A stretch of 64,000 nucleotides of DNA from VXYL01 sp964348085 (GCA_964348085.1 CAYGBI010000005.1:1-64000); one strand, 5' to 3'. Counted from the first letter of the stretch, positions 34,401 through 44,599 are shown. Program-made: numbers and translations. Notes: a model not told the origin generated them from the letters alone.

Positions 34401-36092
34401 CGCCATGACGACTTCTTCGCGGATGGAGTCGATGGCCGGGTTGGTCACTTGCGCGAACAACTGCTTGAAATAGTCGTACAGCATGCGCGGCTTTTCGGAC
34501 ATCACAGCCAGCGCGCTGTCGTTGCCCATCGAGCCTAGCGGGTCGCGCAACTCGGTGACCAGCGGCAGGAGCATGAACTGCATGGTCTCCGCCGTGTAGC
34601 CAAACGCCTGCATACGAGCGAGCAGGCTCGCCTTGTCGAAGCCCTCCGCGGGGGCGCTCGGCAAACCGGCGAGTTCTATGCGTTGCCGCGCCAGCCATTC
34701 GCCATAGGGCCTCATGCGCGCCCACTCGGTCTTGATCTCCTCGTCCGGAATCATGCGTCCGGCGCTGAAATCGATCAGGAATATCTTGCCCGGCTGCAGG
34801 CGGCCCTTGGCGACCACGTTAGCCGGGGCCACCTCCGCCACGCCCACTTCCGACGCCATGATGCACTTGTCGTCGTCGGTGATGTAGTAGCGCGAGGGTC
34901 GCAGGCCGTTGCGGTCGAGCACCGCGCCGATATAGGTGCCGTCGGTGAAGGCGATGGAGGCGGGACCGTCCCACGGCTCCATCAAACACGAGTGGTATTC
35001 GTAGAAGGCCCGTTTCTCGGCAGCCATCGCCGGGTCTTGCTGCCAAGCCTCGGGGATCATCATCAGCACCGATTCCTGCAACGTCCGCCCGGTTAGGCGC
35101 AGGAACTCCAGCACGTTGTCGAAGGTGCCGGAGTCGGAGCAGTCCGGCTCGACCACAGGAAAGAGCTTCGCCAAGTCGTCGCCGAAAAGCTCGCTTTTCA
35201 CCACCCCTTGGCGAGCGTTCATCCAGTTCTTGTTGCCAAGCAAGGTGTTGATTTCGCCGTTGTGGCTCATGAAGCGGTTGGGTTGCGCCCGATCCCAAGA
35301 CGGGAATGTGTTGGTGGAGAAGCGCGAATGCACCATCGCCAAGTGCGACTCGTAGTCCGCATCCTGCAAATCCGGATAGAACGGGAAGAGCTGGTGCGGC
35401 GTGAGCATGCCCTTGTAGACGATCACTTTCGCCGACAGGCTGACGAAAAACAGCAAGCGCCGTTCGGTGAGCGTCTCGTCGCTGCGCAGGCGGTGCGTAG
35501 CCGCCTTGCGGATGGTGTAGAGCTTGCGCTCGAACGCATCTGCTTGAGCAGCGTTAGGCGGCTTGGCGTTCGTCTTGGACCCGTTCGCCGGCGCCGACTC
35601 GCCGATAAACAGTTGCTCGATCACCGGCATGGCGGCCCTGGCTGCGGCACCGATGTCGGCCTCGTCCGGGCGAATGGGCACTTGCCGCCAGCCGAGCAGG
35701 CGCTGACCGGCCGCCGCCACTTCCTCGGCGATCACCGCCTTGCAGCGCTCGCGTTCCGTAGCGCGCCTCGGCAAGAAGACGATGCCTGCGCCGTAGCGGC
35801 CCGGTGCCGGCAAGTCGATGCCGAGATCGGTACGGGCGACCTTGGCGAGGAAGCGGTGCGGCAACGCGGTCAGCACCCCGGCGCCGTCGCCGGTGTTCTT
35901 CTCGTAGCCCAAGCCGCCGCGATGCACCATGCAGCAGTTCATGCGCTCCGCCGTCGCCACGATGTCACGGCTCGCCCGACCTTTGATGTCGCACACGAAG
36001 CCGACCCCGCAGGCGTCCTTCTCGAAGGCGGGGTCGTAGAGCCCTTGGCGGTTCGGCAGGCCGAGGGTCAGTTGGTGATTGAGGTCGGTCAT
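31410..36092 (-). CDS. gltB: Glutamate synthase (NADPH) large subunit
   Basis: The protein has about 1560 residues. The mature enzyme would begin at the nucleophile Cys in 'KDACGVGFVCD' after a short propeptide; the glutaminase domain, central domain, FMN-binding synthase domain and C-terminal beta-helix ('ILGPTGRNFAAGMSGGIAY') are all present. The 3Fe-4S cysteines are in 'CIMMRKCHLNTCPVGIATQD'. Start is ambiguous: 'MTDLNHQ' at 36092, 'MFSRL' at 36110 or a TTG at 36134; none has a clear Shine-Dalgarno. It makes glutamate with GltD, encoded 18.7 kb downstream on the same strand. Confidence 0.95.
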   Translation of the reverse strand: MTDLNHQLTLGLPNRQGLYDPAFEKDACGVGFVCDIKGRASRDIVATAERMNCCMVHRGGLGYEKNTGDGAGVLTALPHRFLAKVARTDLGIDLPAPGRYGAGIVFLPRRATERERCKAVIAEEVAAAGQRLLGWRQVPIRPDEADIGAAARAAMPVIEQLFIGESAPANGSKTNAKPPNAAQADAFERKLYTIRKAATHRLRSDETLTERRLLFFVSLSAKVIVYKGMLTPHQLFPFYPDLQDADYESHLAMVHSRFSTNTFPSWDRAQPNRFMSHNGEINTLLGNKNWMNARQGVVKSELFGDDLAKLFPVVEPDCSDSGTFDNVLEFLRLTGRTLQESVLMMIPEAWQQDPAMAAEKRAFYEYHSCLMEPWDGPASIAFTDGTYIGAVLDRNGLRPSRYYITDDDKCIMASEVGVAEVAPANVVAKGRLQPGKIFLIDFSAGRMIPDEEIKTEWARMRPYGEWLARQRIELAGLPSAPAEGFDKASLLARMQAFGYTAETMQFMLLPLVTELRDPLGSMGNDSALAVMSEKPRMLYDYFKQLFAQVTNPAIDSIREEVVMALECYIGPERNLLEVTEQHAGRLRVPHPILDNGELAAIKHLGGSPSAPRRTGGGVLGWHARTIDITFTRDSGRDGLLAAFDRICAQATRAVEDGIELIVLSDRAIGPERVPISALAATGAVHHHLVRTASRTRVALVVETGEAREVHHHCLLIGFGADAINPYLAFEALWDARRNGYLADAEHVADDADVVDAYKKGVAKGMLKVMAKMGISTLQSYKGAQIFEAVGLADEVVRRCFAGTASRVQGVGFEVLADEMQRRHAFGYPPQGVVSLPVLPNPGDFHWRRHGDTHMWDPETIANLQVAARQDDEGAYWRFAKQANEASTRQSTLRGLLGFNEAANGGPIPLADVEDAKEIVKRFATGAMSFGSISKEAHESLAVAMNRIGGKSNTGEGGEDPERFLPLANGDSKRSAIKQVASGRFGVTVNYLANADELQIKIVQGAKPGEGGELPGRKVDDYIASIRHSTPGVGLISPPPHHDIYSIEDIAQLIHDLKNGNPKARISVKLGAAIGVGTVAAGVVKARTDHLVIAGDTGGTGASPLTSIKHAGVPWELGIAETHQTLVMNNLRSRVVLQTDGQLKTGRDVAIAALLGAEEFGFATAPLIALGCIMMRKCHLNTCPVGIATQDPDLRRKFTGTPEHVVNYFFMVAEELRRIMAKLGFRTVNDMIGRADALQAEAAVSHWKARGLDFSAMLTPAPQPENCLGVYRIHDQDHGLADAIDNRLIELAEPAISGGKRVRCELPIRNVNRVVGAMLSNHIIREVGPSMLPDGAIHFRFNGSAGQSFGAWLAKGVTLEVEGDANDYVGKGLSGGRIIIYPPKASTFKAEEQVLVGNVVLYGATAGECFFRGIGAERFCVRNSGAHAVIEGVGDHGCEYMTGGRVVILGPTGRNFAAGMSGGIAYVWDEASEFRDHCNPGLVDLEPLTASADVAEVLGLIEKHQRYTGSSVARRVLDDWERAQRSFVKVMPRDYKRVLSEREAHKRREREPVLEQAASGG

Positions 36093-36654
36093 GGTCAAGC
36101 GGCTAAACATCGCAGAAACGCAGTTGGCTAGCAAGGGCGCATGCGGCTCGAAACCGCGGGGTCAAAAGGTGGCGTCTCGTCCGCAAGAGCGTCTTTCATA
36201 GCCGGGGATCGCCTCGTGCGCCCATCCGCTAGACTCGCAAGTATGAACGCCAACTCGCCCGCTAGGGACGCTTTTACTATTGTTGCGCACACGTTGGTGT
36301 TCGACTCGGCTGGCCGCCTGCTACTGCTACGCCGCGCCAACACCGGATTCCTAGACGGCTACTACGCGCCGCCCGGCGGTCACCGCAAGCGTGGCGAACC
36401 CGTCACCGAAGCGGCCATTCGCGAGTGTCGGGAAGAGACCGGCGTGGCGCCCGGGCGAGTCGCGCCGGTGGTGGCGATGCCATACGCCGAAGGCGTGAAT
36501 TTCGTGTTCGAGGCGATACGCTGGCAAGGGGTCGCGCGCATTTGCGAGCCCCATCGGTGCGACGCGCTGACCTTCGCCGCCCCCGAAGCGCTGCCCTCGC
36601 CAACCGTGGCTTGGCTCAAGACGGCCTTGGCGTGTCGAGCGGACGGAGTGTGGT

Positions 36655-37455
<801 letters not shown>

Positions 37456-37472
37456 AGGCGTAGTATAGGCGG

Positions 37473-38129
37473 ATGCTGCCTTGGACCGAGATCGAAACCG
37501 TGCTGCTGGATGTGGACGGCACGCTGATCGACTTGCGCTTCGACAACCACCTGTGGAACGTCGTGGTGCCGGACCGATACGCCGCGCGGCGGAATCTTGA
37601 TCGCGCGAGCGCCGTCGAGTGGCTCTACGGAGACGCCGGGGCCTACGAGACGGCCTTGGACTTCTACGACCTCGATTACTGGGCACGGCGGACGCAGCTC
37701 GACATCAACGCGATTCATAAGGACTTGCAGGCCCTTATTCGCTATCGGCCGGGTGCCGCGCAATTCGCCGCCGCGATCCGGCGCTCCGGCCGCCGCGCGC
37801 TGCTGGCAACCAACGCTCACCCGCAAAGCCTCGCCGTGAAACACGCCGCCACGGGCTTGTTGGACAACGTGGACGGCTGCTACTCGGCGCACGAACTCGG
37901 CACGCCGAAAGAAGACGATCGCTTTTGGCAACGTCTGGCGACGCGCCTCGGCGATCACTACGACCCCGAACGCACGCTGTTCATCGACGACAATGACGAT
38001 GTGCTAGCCGCAGCCGAACGCGCTGGCATCGCCCACCTGTTGTGCGTCGCGCAACCCGACTCCAACCGCGCAGCGCGCACCGAGACGCCGTACCGGGCCG
38101 TCCACGACTTCAAGGACATCATGCCGTGA
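37473..38129 (+). CDS. yrfG: HAD-family GMP/IMP nucleotidase (YrfG-like)
   Basis: This 218-residue HAD phosphatase has motif I 'LLDVDGTLIDLRFDN', motif II 'LLATNAH', the lysine in 'LGTPKEDDRFW' and motif III 'LFIDDNDDVL'. Residue spacing and 'DFYDLDYWARR' match the E. coli YrfG group, which dephosphorylates GMP and IMP. It overlaps the hslR start by three bases (GTGA), and the yrfG-hslR order is also found in E. coli, which supports both names. Confidence 0.88.
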   Translation: MLPWTEIETVLLDVDGTLIDLRFDNHLWNVVVPDRYAARRNLDRASAVEWLYGDAGAYETALDFYDLDYWARRTQLDINAIHKDLQALIRYRPGAAQFAAAIRRSGRRALLATNAHPQSLAVKHAATGLLDNVDGCYSAHELGTPKEDDRFWQRLATRLGDHYDPERTLFIDDNDDVLAAAERAGIAHLLCVAQPDSNRAARTETPYRAVHDFKDIMP

Positions 38130-38524
38130 GCCAGCCGTCGGTTCGCACCGAAGGCCGGGTGCGCTTGGACAAATGGCTGTGGGCCGCCCGGTTCTACAAG
38201 ACGCGCAGCCTCGCCAAAACCGCGATCGACGGCGGCAAGGTACGCCTGAACGGTGCGCGGCCGAAGGCCGCCAAAGAGGTGGCCGCCGGGGACACGGTGA
38301 CGGTGACGCGGGGCGAAGTCGTACAGCAAGTGACGGTGACGGCGGTTGCGGAGCGACGCGGCAGCGCGACGGTCGCGGCGGAGCTGTACGACGAGAGCGA
38401 AGCGTCCATCGCCAATCGTGAAGCCATCCGCGTCGAACGGCGCCTGCAACGTGCCGGGATGGTGGCCGGCAAGGGTCGGCCCAACAAGAAAGAGCGGCGT
38501 CGACTCATGCAATTGAAGGCTTGA
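38126..38524 (+). CDS. hslR: Hsp15, S4-domain ribosome-associated heat shock protein
   Basis: This 132-residue S4 RNA-binding protein begins with GTG 38126, overlapping the yrfG stop. 'VRLDKWLWAARFYKTRSLAK' followed by 'GKVRLNGARPKAAKEV' is the S4 fold of Hsp15, and the basic tail 'GRPNKKERRRLMQLKA' is also typical. Hsp15 rescues stalled 50S subunits carrying nascent chains. Confidence 0.92.
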   Translation: MSQPSVRTEGRVRLDKWLWAARFYKTRSLAKTAIDGGKVRLNGARPKAAKEVAAGDTVTVTRGEVVQQVTVTAVAERRGSATVAAELYDESEASIANREAIRVERRLQRAGMVAGKGRPNKKERRRLMQLKA

Positions 38525-38740
38525 TGCTCGGTTGCGGGCTTCCTCGACGAGCACGACATCCTTGTTCTGCGCCATGGGGTGCGCGCGGGGCTTTCCTACG
38601 CAATTCTGTATAGGAAGTCGACGGAGTCGGATTCTTCACGGGCAGTGGCGTCGCGGACGGTGTCGGTGACTTTGCGCCGGCTTTCCCACGCGGTATGGTC
38701 TGTGTCGATCAGCGATTCAGATCGCAAAGGTAGCCCAATC

Positions 38741-40387
38741 ATGCAAAAGGCGTTCGCCCTGACCGCGATGTCGTTCGCCGGCGTCCTCATCCCCCAATCC
38801 AGCCATGCGACCGAAGCAACGGAGCCCGATGACGACCACGACCGTCAGACGGTTCCCGTCAGGAAGAGCGACCACATCAGCCCTTCCCAACAACGCCTAT
38901 GGAAAGAGCTCGTATGGCAGGAGCTCAACACACATCTCGAGCTTCGCTTGGGGGAGCAATCCGACGCCTTGGTCGAATTTTTCGAGACGGCGACCGTCGA
39001 GTCCATGCGCGATTACCTAAGCGCCAAGCAACTACTGCAATATGCCGCGCGTTACGCGAACGATCCGGACATCATTGCCTTTCTGATAGGGTCGGGCTTC
39101 GATCCGAACGAGGCGTTCGGGCCGGCGACCTTCGATCATCGACTACGCGGTCAGCGCGAGGGGCCCCTGCACGACGCCGCTGCATACAATCCAAACCCCG
39201 GTATCGTCGAGGCGCTGATCGAGGGCGGCGCCGATGTGCATGCCCTTGGCGGAGTGCGCCGTAGGACCCCTTTGCACTACGCGGCCGCAAACAACAACGC
39301 CGCCGTCGTCTCGGCGCTCATCGAACACGGCGCACCGGTCCACGCGGCCAACGGGTATATCAATCCTTACTACGTCCGGGGCGCAAACATCAACGGCAAT
39401 ACGCCGCTGCACAGCGCTGCCTTCAGCGACGAGCCCGGCGTCATCGATACGCTCGTCGACGCGGGAGCGAAGCCCGGCGTGATGAACGCCAGCGGCATGA
39501 CGCCGCTGCACTTCGCGGTCCTCGGCAAACGCGCGGCTTCGATCTCCGCGCTGGTGCGGCTGGGCGCGGACCCCCGCGCTGTGGTCTCGCTTATCGAAGA
39601 AGAGGGGGTCCAGGTGCACGATTGCACCGGCTGCAATCCCATCCACCTGCTTGTGGACTCCGTAAGCGGGACCGAATTCGATTCGGAGCAAAAGGAGAGA
39701 CTGGCGACTCTCTTGAAAGTGCTGGTCGATAGCGGATCGAACATCAATGCCGTCGTGGGGAGTGTTGGCTTGTATGCGGGATACACGCCGCTTCGCCTAG
39801 CTGTCGAGGACGAAGAAACGGATGCCGCCGTGGTTGCCATGCTGATGGACTTCGGGGCGCGGGTCGACGGTGATTCGTTGCTCGCCGTATTTTCGGAAAC
39901 GTTCCAATACTCGGGGAGGTATGCGGGGGCCAACTACTACAGGTCCGTAGGATCCGTGCGCAACCGGACGATCCTCGACCTGCTCATCGCGAGTGGCATC
40001 GACTTGAATCGACCAAGAGACGATTGTGGCAGGACGGCGCTCCACCGTGCCGTGTCCTTCGCCTTCCGGGAGGACGGCGGCGGACTCCAGCGGGCGGTTG
40101 AAGCGCTCGTTCAGGCCGGCGCGGATGTCAACACGCAGACCTACGCTCATGATGACGGGGTCGGGGAGGGCTGCAGGTGGGGGTTCACGCCCCTCCACGA
40201 AGCAGCGAAACACGACGGCGACGATGAGTCTGGCTACGCTATTGCGAAGTTGCTGCTCGACGCGGGCGCCCGTCGCGACGTACGCGATAGGGCGGGCAGG
40301 ACCGCACAGGACGTTGCAAACAAAGAACGCATGAAACGGCTACTCGCCACCGACCGCCTAGCGCAAGAGAGAGCCGTTGAACATTGA
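38741..40387 (+). CDS. Secreted ankyrin-repeat protein, unrelated to the island copies
   Basis: The protein has 548 residues. It has a signal peptide ('ALTAMSFAGVLIPQSSHAT'), a charged segment, then ankyrin repeats such as 'RTPLHYAAANNNAAVVSALI', 'NTPLHSAAFSDEPGVIDTLV' and 'MTPLHFAVLGKRAASISALV', and a second block near the C-terminus ('FTPLHEAAKHDGDDESGYAI'). The ATG at 38741 is preceded by a weak AAAGG. It is a single gene with no toxin-like neighbour; the region after it holds a transposase relic. Periplasmic or secreted interaction protein; target unknown. Confidence 0.8.
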   Translation: MQKAFALTAMSFAGVLIPQSSHATEATEPDDDHDRQTVPVRKSDHISPSQQRLWKELVWQELNTHLELRLGEQSDALVEFFETATVESMRDYLSAKQLLQYAARYANDPDIIAFLIGSGFDPNEAFGPATFDHRLRGQREGPLHDAAAYNPNPGIVEALIEGGADVHALGGVRRRTPLHYAAANNNAAVVSALIEHGAPVHAANGYINPYYVRGANINGNTPLHSAAFSDEPGVIDTLVDAGAKPGVMNASGMTPLHFAVLGKRAASISALVRLGADPRAVVSLIEEEGVQVHDCTGCNPIHLLVDSVSGTEFDSEQKERLATLLKVLVDSGSNINAVVGSVGLYAGYTPLRLAVEDEETDAAVVAMLMDFGARVDGDSLLAVFSETFQYSGRYAGANYYRSVGSVRNRTILDLLIASGIDLNRPRDDCGRTALHRAVSFAFREDGGGLQRAVEALVQAGADVNTQTYAHDDGVGEGCRWGFTPLHEAAKHDGDDESGYAIAKLLLDAGARRDVRDRAGRTAQDVANKERMKRLLATDRLAQERAVEH

Positions 40388-40399
40388 GGACTCCCGACT

Positions 40400-40740
40400 C
40401 CGGCGGCAGATGACGCAACGGTGGGAGAGCGGTCGCCCTTGACGGGCAGGACGTCGTCGGCGTCGCGGTCGACGATCAGCCGGGACGTCTCGGGGAGCTG
40501 TGCGATGCGTCCAAGGTGAGCACGCGGTCGGAGACGTCGATCTCCTGGTCAGCGCCGGGCGCCGAGGATATCCCCGCTGGCGCTGTCGGACGCGATCTGT
40601 CCAACGACCACCCCCGAGCCGCGAGCGACTGCGGCGACGAACATGTGGACGTCGTCGGCTCCGGCCGGTGGAGCAGGGCGGACTTGGTCGATGGCCAGGG
40701 CGCCCTCCGGCGGGCTCCTGGCGCGGCACGGCTGAATGAC
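40400..40740 (-). pseudogene. Degraded ISAs1-like transposase fragment
   Basis: On the minus strand, scattered over two or three frames, are 'AIDQV', 'VHMFVAAVARGSGVVVGQIA', 'DQEIDVSDRVLTLDA' and 'TSRLIVDRDADDVLPVKGD'. In order they match the 'G.VLGQ..V..KSNEI...LDA...VKGNQ' region of ISAs1/H-repeat transposases. No intact frame or inverted repeats are seen. It fills the space between the ankyrin gene and pckA. Confidence 0.5.
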
Positions 40741-40782
40741 ATTTTCATAAGCGAACGCTTGGTTCCGCGCAAAGTCCAACCT

Positions 40783-40809
40783 GCGCCAAGGGTGGCGCTC
40801 GTGTAAACT
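40783..40809 (+). promoter_or_regulatory. Small inverted repeat and possible -10 box upstream of pckA
   Basis: GCGCCA-AGGG-TGGCGC (40783-40798) is followed by TGTAAACT, whose TAAACT (40804-40809) could be a -10 box about 28 bases before the pckA ATG. No good -35 box is seen. Tentative. Confidence 0.3.
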
Positions 40810-40836
40810 TGGCCGAGTGAACCTCACTGAACAACC

Positions 40837-42402
40837 ATGGCGCTCAGCTTAGACACTCTTCGCACCAAAAACGCTCGCTCCTACTACGATCTTTCCAGCG
40901 CGGCGCTCGCCGAATTGGCGGTCTTGCGTGGCGAGGGGCGGTTCGCCAGCAGTGGCGCCTTGGTGGTGGAAACCGGCAAGCGCACCGGCCGCTCGCCGAA
41001 GGATCGCTTCATCGTCCATGAGCCCGGCACCGCCGCGCTCATCGACTGGGGCGCGGTCAACCAACCGGTCCGTCCGTCGGTCTTCGAGGCACTCTGGGCG
41101 CGGGTCAACGCCCACATGGCGAGCCGAGATACCTTTGCCGCCGCCTTGCATGTGGGGGCGCACGCGGACCACTACCTGCCGATGCACGTCACCGCCGAAT
41201 ACGCTTGGCATGCGCTCTTCGCCAAGGCGCTGTTCATCACTCCGGAGGCGTTCAACCCGAGCGCCAAGCCCGTTTGGGAGGTGGTGAACGCACCGGAGTT
41301 CGTTTGCGACCCGCGACGCGACGCTACCGCCTCCGATGCCACGGTGATGATCGACTTCGCCGGCCGACGGGTGCTGTTGGCGGGACTGCGCTACGCCGGC
41401 GAGATGAAGAAGGCAATGTTCGGCGTGCAGAACTTCCTTTTGCCGGAGCGCGACGTACTTCCCATGCACTGTTCGGCGAATGTCGGCGCGGGCGGCGACG
41501 TGACGTTGTTCTTCGGTCTTTCCGGCACCGGCAAGACCACGCTGTCGGCGGATCCCGACCGGCTCTTGATCGGCGACGACGAACACGGTTGGGGCGTCGG
41601 CACGGTGTTCAATCTCGAAGGCGGCTGCTACGCCAAGTGCATCGATCTCTCCCGCGAGAGGGAACCGGTGATCTACGACGCCATCCGCTTCGGCGCCATC
41701 GTCGAAAACGTCATTGTCGACGACGACACCCGGGAGCCGGACTACGCCGACGCCACGCTCACGGAAAATACCCGGGCGTGCTATCCGCGGGCCAATATCG
41801 ACGCCAAGGTGCCGGAGAACAACGGTGGCGAGCCGGAAGCCATCGTGTTCCTCACCTGCGACGTGAGCGGCGTATTGCCGCCGGTGGCGCTGCTATCCAA
41901 AGAAGCCGCCGCCTACCACTTTCTCTCCGGCTACACGGCAACGGTCGGGTCCACCGTGGTGGGTTCCACGGAGGCCTATTCGGCCACGTTTTCCACTTGT
42001 TTCGGCGCCGCCTTTTTTCCCCGTCCGGCGAGCGTCTACGCGGACCTGCTCATGCGCCGCATCGAGCAATTCGGCTCCGCCGTGTACCTCGTCAATACCG
42101 GCTGGACAGGCGGCGGCTACGGCGTCGGCAAGCGCTTCGACATCGCCACCACGCGGGCCATCGTGCATGCCATTCAGTCCGGCGCGCTACGCGATACGCC
42201 GACGCGCCACCTCGATGTCTTGAACCTCGACTATCCCGTAACCGTGCCGGGCGTGAATGCCGGCTTACTCAGCCCGCGCGACACTTGGGCCGACGCCAAC
42301 GCATACGATGACGCCCGTGCGGCGCTCGCCGCCAAGTTCGAGGCGAACTTCAAGCGGTTCAACGTCTCCGTGGCGATCGCCAACGCGGGGCCACACCCGT
42401 AA
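40837..42402 (+). CDS. pckA: Phosphoenolpyruvate carboxykinase (ATP)
   Basis: This 521-residue gluconeogenic enzyme converts oxaloacetate and ATP to phosphoenolpyruvate, CO2 and ADP. Signature segments are 'TGRSPKDRFIV', the P-loop 'FFGLSGTGKTTLSADP', the metal site 'LIGDDEHGWG' and 'NLEGGCYAKCIDLS'. ATP-type rather than GTP-type is clear from these motifs and the length. gshA begins five bases after its stop, so the two may be co-transcribed. Confidence 0.96.
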   Translation: MALSLDTLRTKNARSYYDLSSAALAELAVLRGEGRFASSGALVVETGKRTGRSPKDRFIVHEPGTAALIDWGAVNQPVRPSVFEALWARVNAHMASRDTFAAALHVGAHADHYLPMHVTAEYAWHALFAKALFITPEAFNPSAKPVWEVVNAPEFVCDPRRDATASDATVMIDFAGRRVLLAGLRYAGEMKKAMFGVQNFLLPERDVLPMHCSANVGAGGDVTLFFGLSGTGKTTLSADPDRLLIGDDEHGWGVGTVFNLEGGCYAKCIDLSREREPVIYDAIRFGAIVENVIVDDDTREPDYADATLTENTRACYPRANIDAKVPENNGGEPEAIVFLTCDVSGVLPPVALLSKEAAAYHFLSGYTATVGSTVVGSTEAYSATFSTCFGAAFFPRPASVYADLLMRRIEQFGSAVYLVNTGWTGGGYGVGKRFDIATTRAIVHAIQSGALRDTPTRHLDVLNLDYPVTVPGVNAGLLSPRDTWADANAYDDARAALAAKFEANFKRFNVSVAIANAGPHP

Positions 42403-42406
42403 CGCC

Positions 42407-43987
42407 TTGTCCGACCTGCTGGCAGCCGCGCTAGGAGCGGTGCGCGGGCGCAGCGAATTGACCGCGCTGCAACGCGGCATCGAAAAAGAAAGCCTGCGAG
42501 TGACCGCAACGGGCGAACTTGCGCACACGCCGCATCCACTCCCGTTGGGCTCGCCGCTGACCCATCCGCACATCACGATGGACTTCAGCGAAGCGCAGTT
42601 GGAGCTCATCACCGGCGTCCACCAAAGCGCACCGGCGGCGTTGACGGAACTCGCCGACATCCACCGCTTCGTGTACGCGAACATCGGCGACGAAATGTTG
42701 TGGACGGCCAGCATGCCCTGCATGTTGGCCAGCGACGACGACATCCCCATCGCCAGTTTCGGCAGTTCCAACGCCGGTCGCTCGAAAACCGTCTACCGCA
42801 TTGGTTTGAGCCATCGCTACGGTCGCCGGATGCAGGCTATAAGCGGCATCCACTACAACTTCTCGCTGCCGGCGACACTGTGGCCGGCGATCGCGGCGAG
42901 TCGCGGCGAAACCGCCGACCGCGATTTCGTCACCCGGGCCTATTTCGACCTCATTCGCAACTTCCGCCGCTACTCTTGGCTGTTGATCTACTTGTTCGGT
43001 GCGTCGCCGGCGGTATGCAAATCGTTCTCCGCCAGCGTGGGTCTGCGCGCCTTGGACGAGGGCACCTACTACTTGCCCCATGCTACCTCGCTGCGCATGG
43101 GGCGGCTGGGCTACCAAAGCGAAGCGCAGTCGTCTTTGCACATCTCCTACAACAGCTTGGCGCAGTACGCGGCAACGATGCGCCACGCGCTGTCGATGCC
43201 CTATCCCGCCTACGAGGCGATCGGCACCAGAGCCGGAGGTGGAGTAGGTGGCGTAGGTGGCGAGCCAAGCGAATATCGACAGCTCTCGACGGCGCTGTTG
43301 CAGATCGAGAACGAGTTCTACGGCACCATCCGGCCCAAGCGTCGCACCCGCTCCGGGGAGCGGCCGCTCGACGCCCTGCGCGACCGGGGCGTCGAGTACG
43401 TCGAGGTGCGCTGCATGGATCTCGACCCCTTCCTGCCGCTCGGCATCGACGCCGCCGGCTGCCGGTTTCTGGACGTATTCCTGCTGCTCTGTCTACTCGA
43501 CGATAGCCCCCCGGACAGTCCGGCCGAGTCGGCCGCGTTGGCCGCCAATCAACTCGCCGTCGTGGAGCGCGGGCGGGAGCCGGGCATCTCTCTCGCCACC
43601 GGCGACGGCGAACGCGGCTTGCGTGGCTGGGCGGACGAGTTGTTGCACCGGTGCCGGCGAGTGGCCGGCGAAATCGACGCCGTGGCCGGAAACGGCGACC
43701 ATTTGGCGGCCGTGGCGTTGCAACAGGAGAAAGTCGAAGAGCCGACGCGCACGCCGTCGGCGCGCATACTAGCCGCCATGCGTCGGCGCAGCGTGCCGTT
43801 CTTTCGCTTCGCCCTCGAGCACTCCGCCAACCACCGGGATTGGTTCGCCGCTCGACCGCTAGGGGCAGAGCGAGCCGCCGAATTGAGTGCCGCAAGCGAA
43901 CAGTCGCTGGCCGAACAGCGCCGCTTGGAAGCCGCCGACAGCGAGAGCTTCGACGAGTACCTCGGGCGTTTCCTGCGACTCAAGTGA
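42407..43987 (+). CDS. gshA: Glutamate-cysteine ligase, type 1
   Basis: This 526-residue ATP-dependent ligase makes gamma-glutamylcysteine, the first step of glutathione synthesis. 'GIEKESLRVT' near the N-terminus, 'ITMDFSEAQLELIT', 'MPCMLASDDDIPIASFGSS' and 'GRRMQAISGIHYNFSLP' are typical of the proteobacterial (type 1) family. TTG 42407 is chosen as start because it lies just after the pckA stop and gives the family's usual N-terminus; the longer frame runs into pckA. A glycine-rich stretch ('GGGVGGVGGEP') near residue 278 seems to be a local insertion. Confidence 0.93.
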   Translation: MSDLLAAALGAVRGRSELTALQRGIEKESLRVTATGELAHTPHPLPLGSPLTHPHITMDFSEAQLELITGVHQSAPAALTELADIHRFVYANIGDEMLWTASMPCMLASDDDIPIASFGSSNAGRSKTVYRIGLSHRYGRRMQAISGIHYNFSLPATLWPAIAASRGETADRDFVTRAYFDLIRNFRRYSWLLIYLFGASPAVCKSFSASVGLRALDEGTYYLPHATSLRMGRLGYQSEAQSSLHISYNSLAQYAATMRHALSMPYPAYEAIGTRAGGGVGGVGGEPSEYRQLSTALLQIENEFYGTIRPKRRTRSGERPLDALRDRGVEYVEVRCMDLDPFLPLGIDAAGCRFLDVFLLLCLLDDSPPDSPAESAALAANQLAVVERGREPGISLATGDGERGLRGWADELLHRCRRVAGEIDAVAGNGDHLAAVALQQEKVEEPTRTPSARILAAMRRRSVPFFRFALEHSANHRDWFAARPLGAERAAELSAASEQSLAEQRRLEAADSESFDEYLGRFLRLK

Positions 43988-43993
43988 CGCCGG

Positions 43994-44599
43994 GTGAACT
44001 TTCTCGCGCACTGCTTGTTGGCACGTCCGGGCGCCGGCTTGGTCGCCGGCGGCGTACTGGGGGATTTCGTCAAGGGTCCGATTCCAAACCACCTGCCGGC
44101 GGACCTTAAGGCCGGCATACGTCTGCACCGACGCATCGACTCCTATTCCAACCGCCTGCCGGAACTGCGCGCCAGCTTCGCCCACTTCGACCCCGCATTG
44201 CGGCGGGTGGCGCCGGTGCTCTTGGACATCATCGCCGATCACTGCTTGGCGCTCGCCTGGGGCAAGTTCGCAGAAGATGAACTCGAAGCCTTCACCACGG
44301 AAGTCTACGGCGCGCTTGCGAGCTATCACGCTTGGGCGCCCGAACCCGGGCGGGACTTCGCCAACCACATGGCGCGCACGGACCTGCTCGCACGCTACGT
44401 CGAACCGCTGGTGATACGACGCGCCATGGCGAACGTCTTGGCGCGGCTCCGGTTCACGCACCTCGAGCACAAGCTCGACGACGTGTTGGCGCAGCGCCTA
44501 CCCGCGCTCCGGGAGGACTTTCTTGTCTACTTCCCGCTGCTGCAGCGGTTCGCGCAGGACGAACGGGAGGCGGCGATCGCCGCATTCGCCCCTACTTGA
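43994..44599 (+). CDS. acpH: Acyl carrier protein phosphodiesterase
   Basis: This 201-residue AcpH-family hydrolase removes phosphopantetheine from holo-ACP. 'MNFLAHCLLA' at the GTG start, 'GGVLGDFVKG', 'GIRLHRRIDSYSN' and 'IIADHCLALAWGKF' with their conserved His and Asp residues identify the family. It begins six bases after gshA. Its end overlaps the convergent M48 protease gene by eight bases. Confidence 0.9.
   Translation: MNFLAHCLLARPGAGLVAGGVLGDFVKGPIPNHLPADLKAGIRLHRRIDSYSNRLPELRASFAHFDPALRRVAPVLLDIIADHCLALAWGKFAEDELEAFTTEVYGALASYHAWAPEPGRDFANHMARTDLLARYVEPLVIRRAMANVLARLRFTHLEHKLDDVLAQRLPALREDFLVYFPLLQRFAQDEREAAIAAFAPT

Noticed and set aside
40388..40836. A gene for a secreted protein upstream of pckA
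   Set aside because: The open frames are short and in several phases; pieces match an ISAs1-like transposase in order, so it is a relic.
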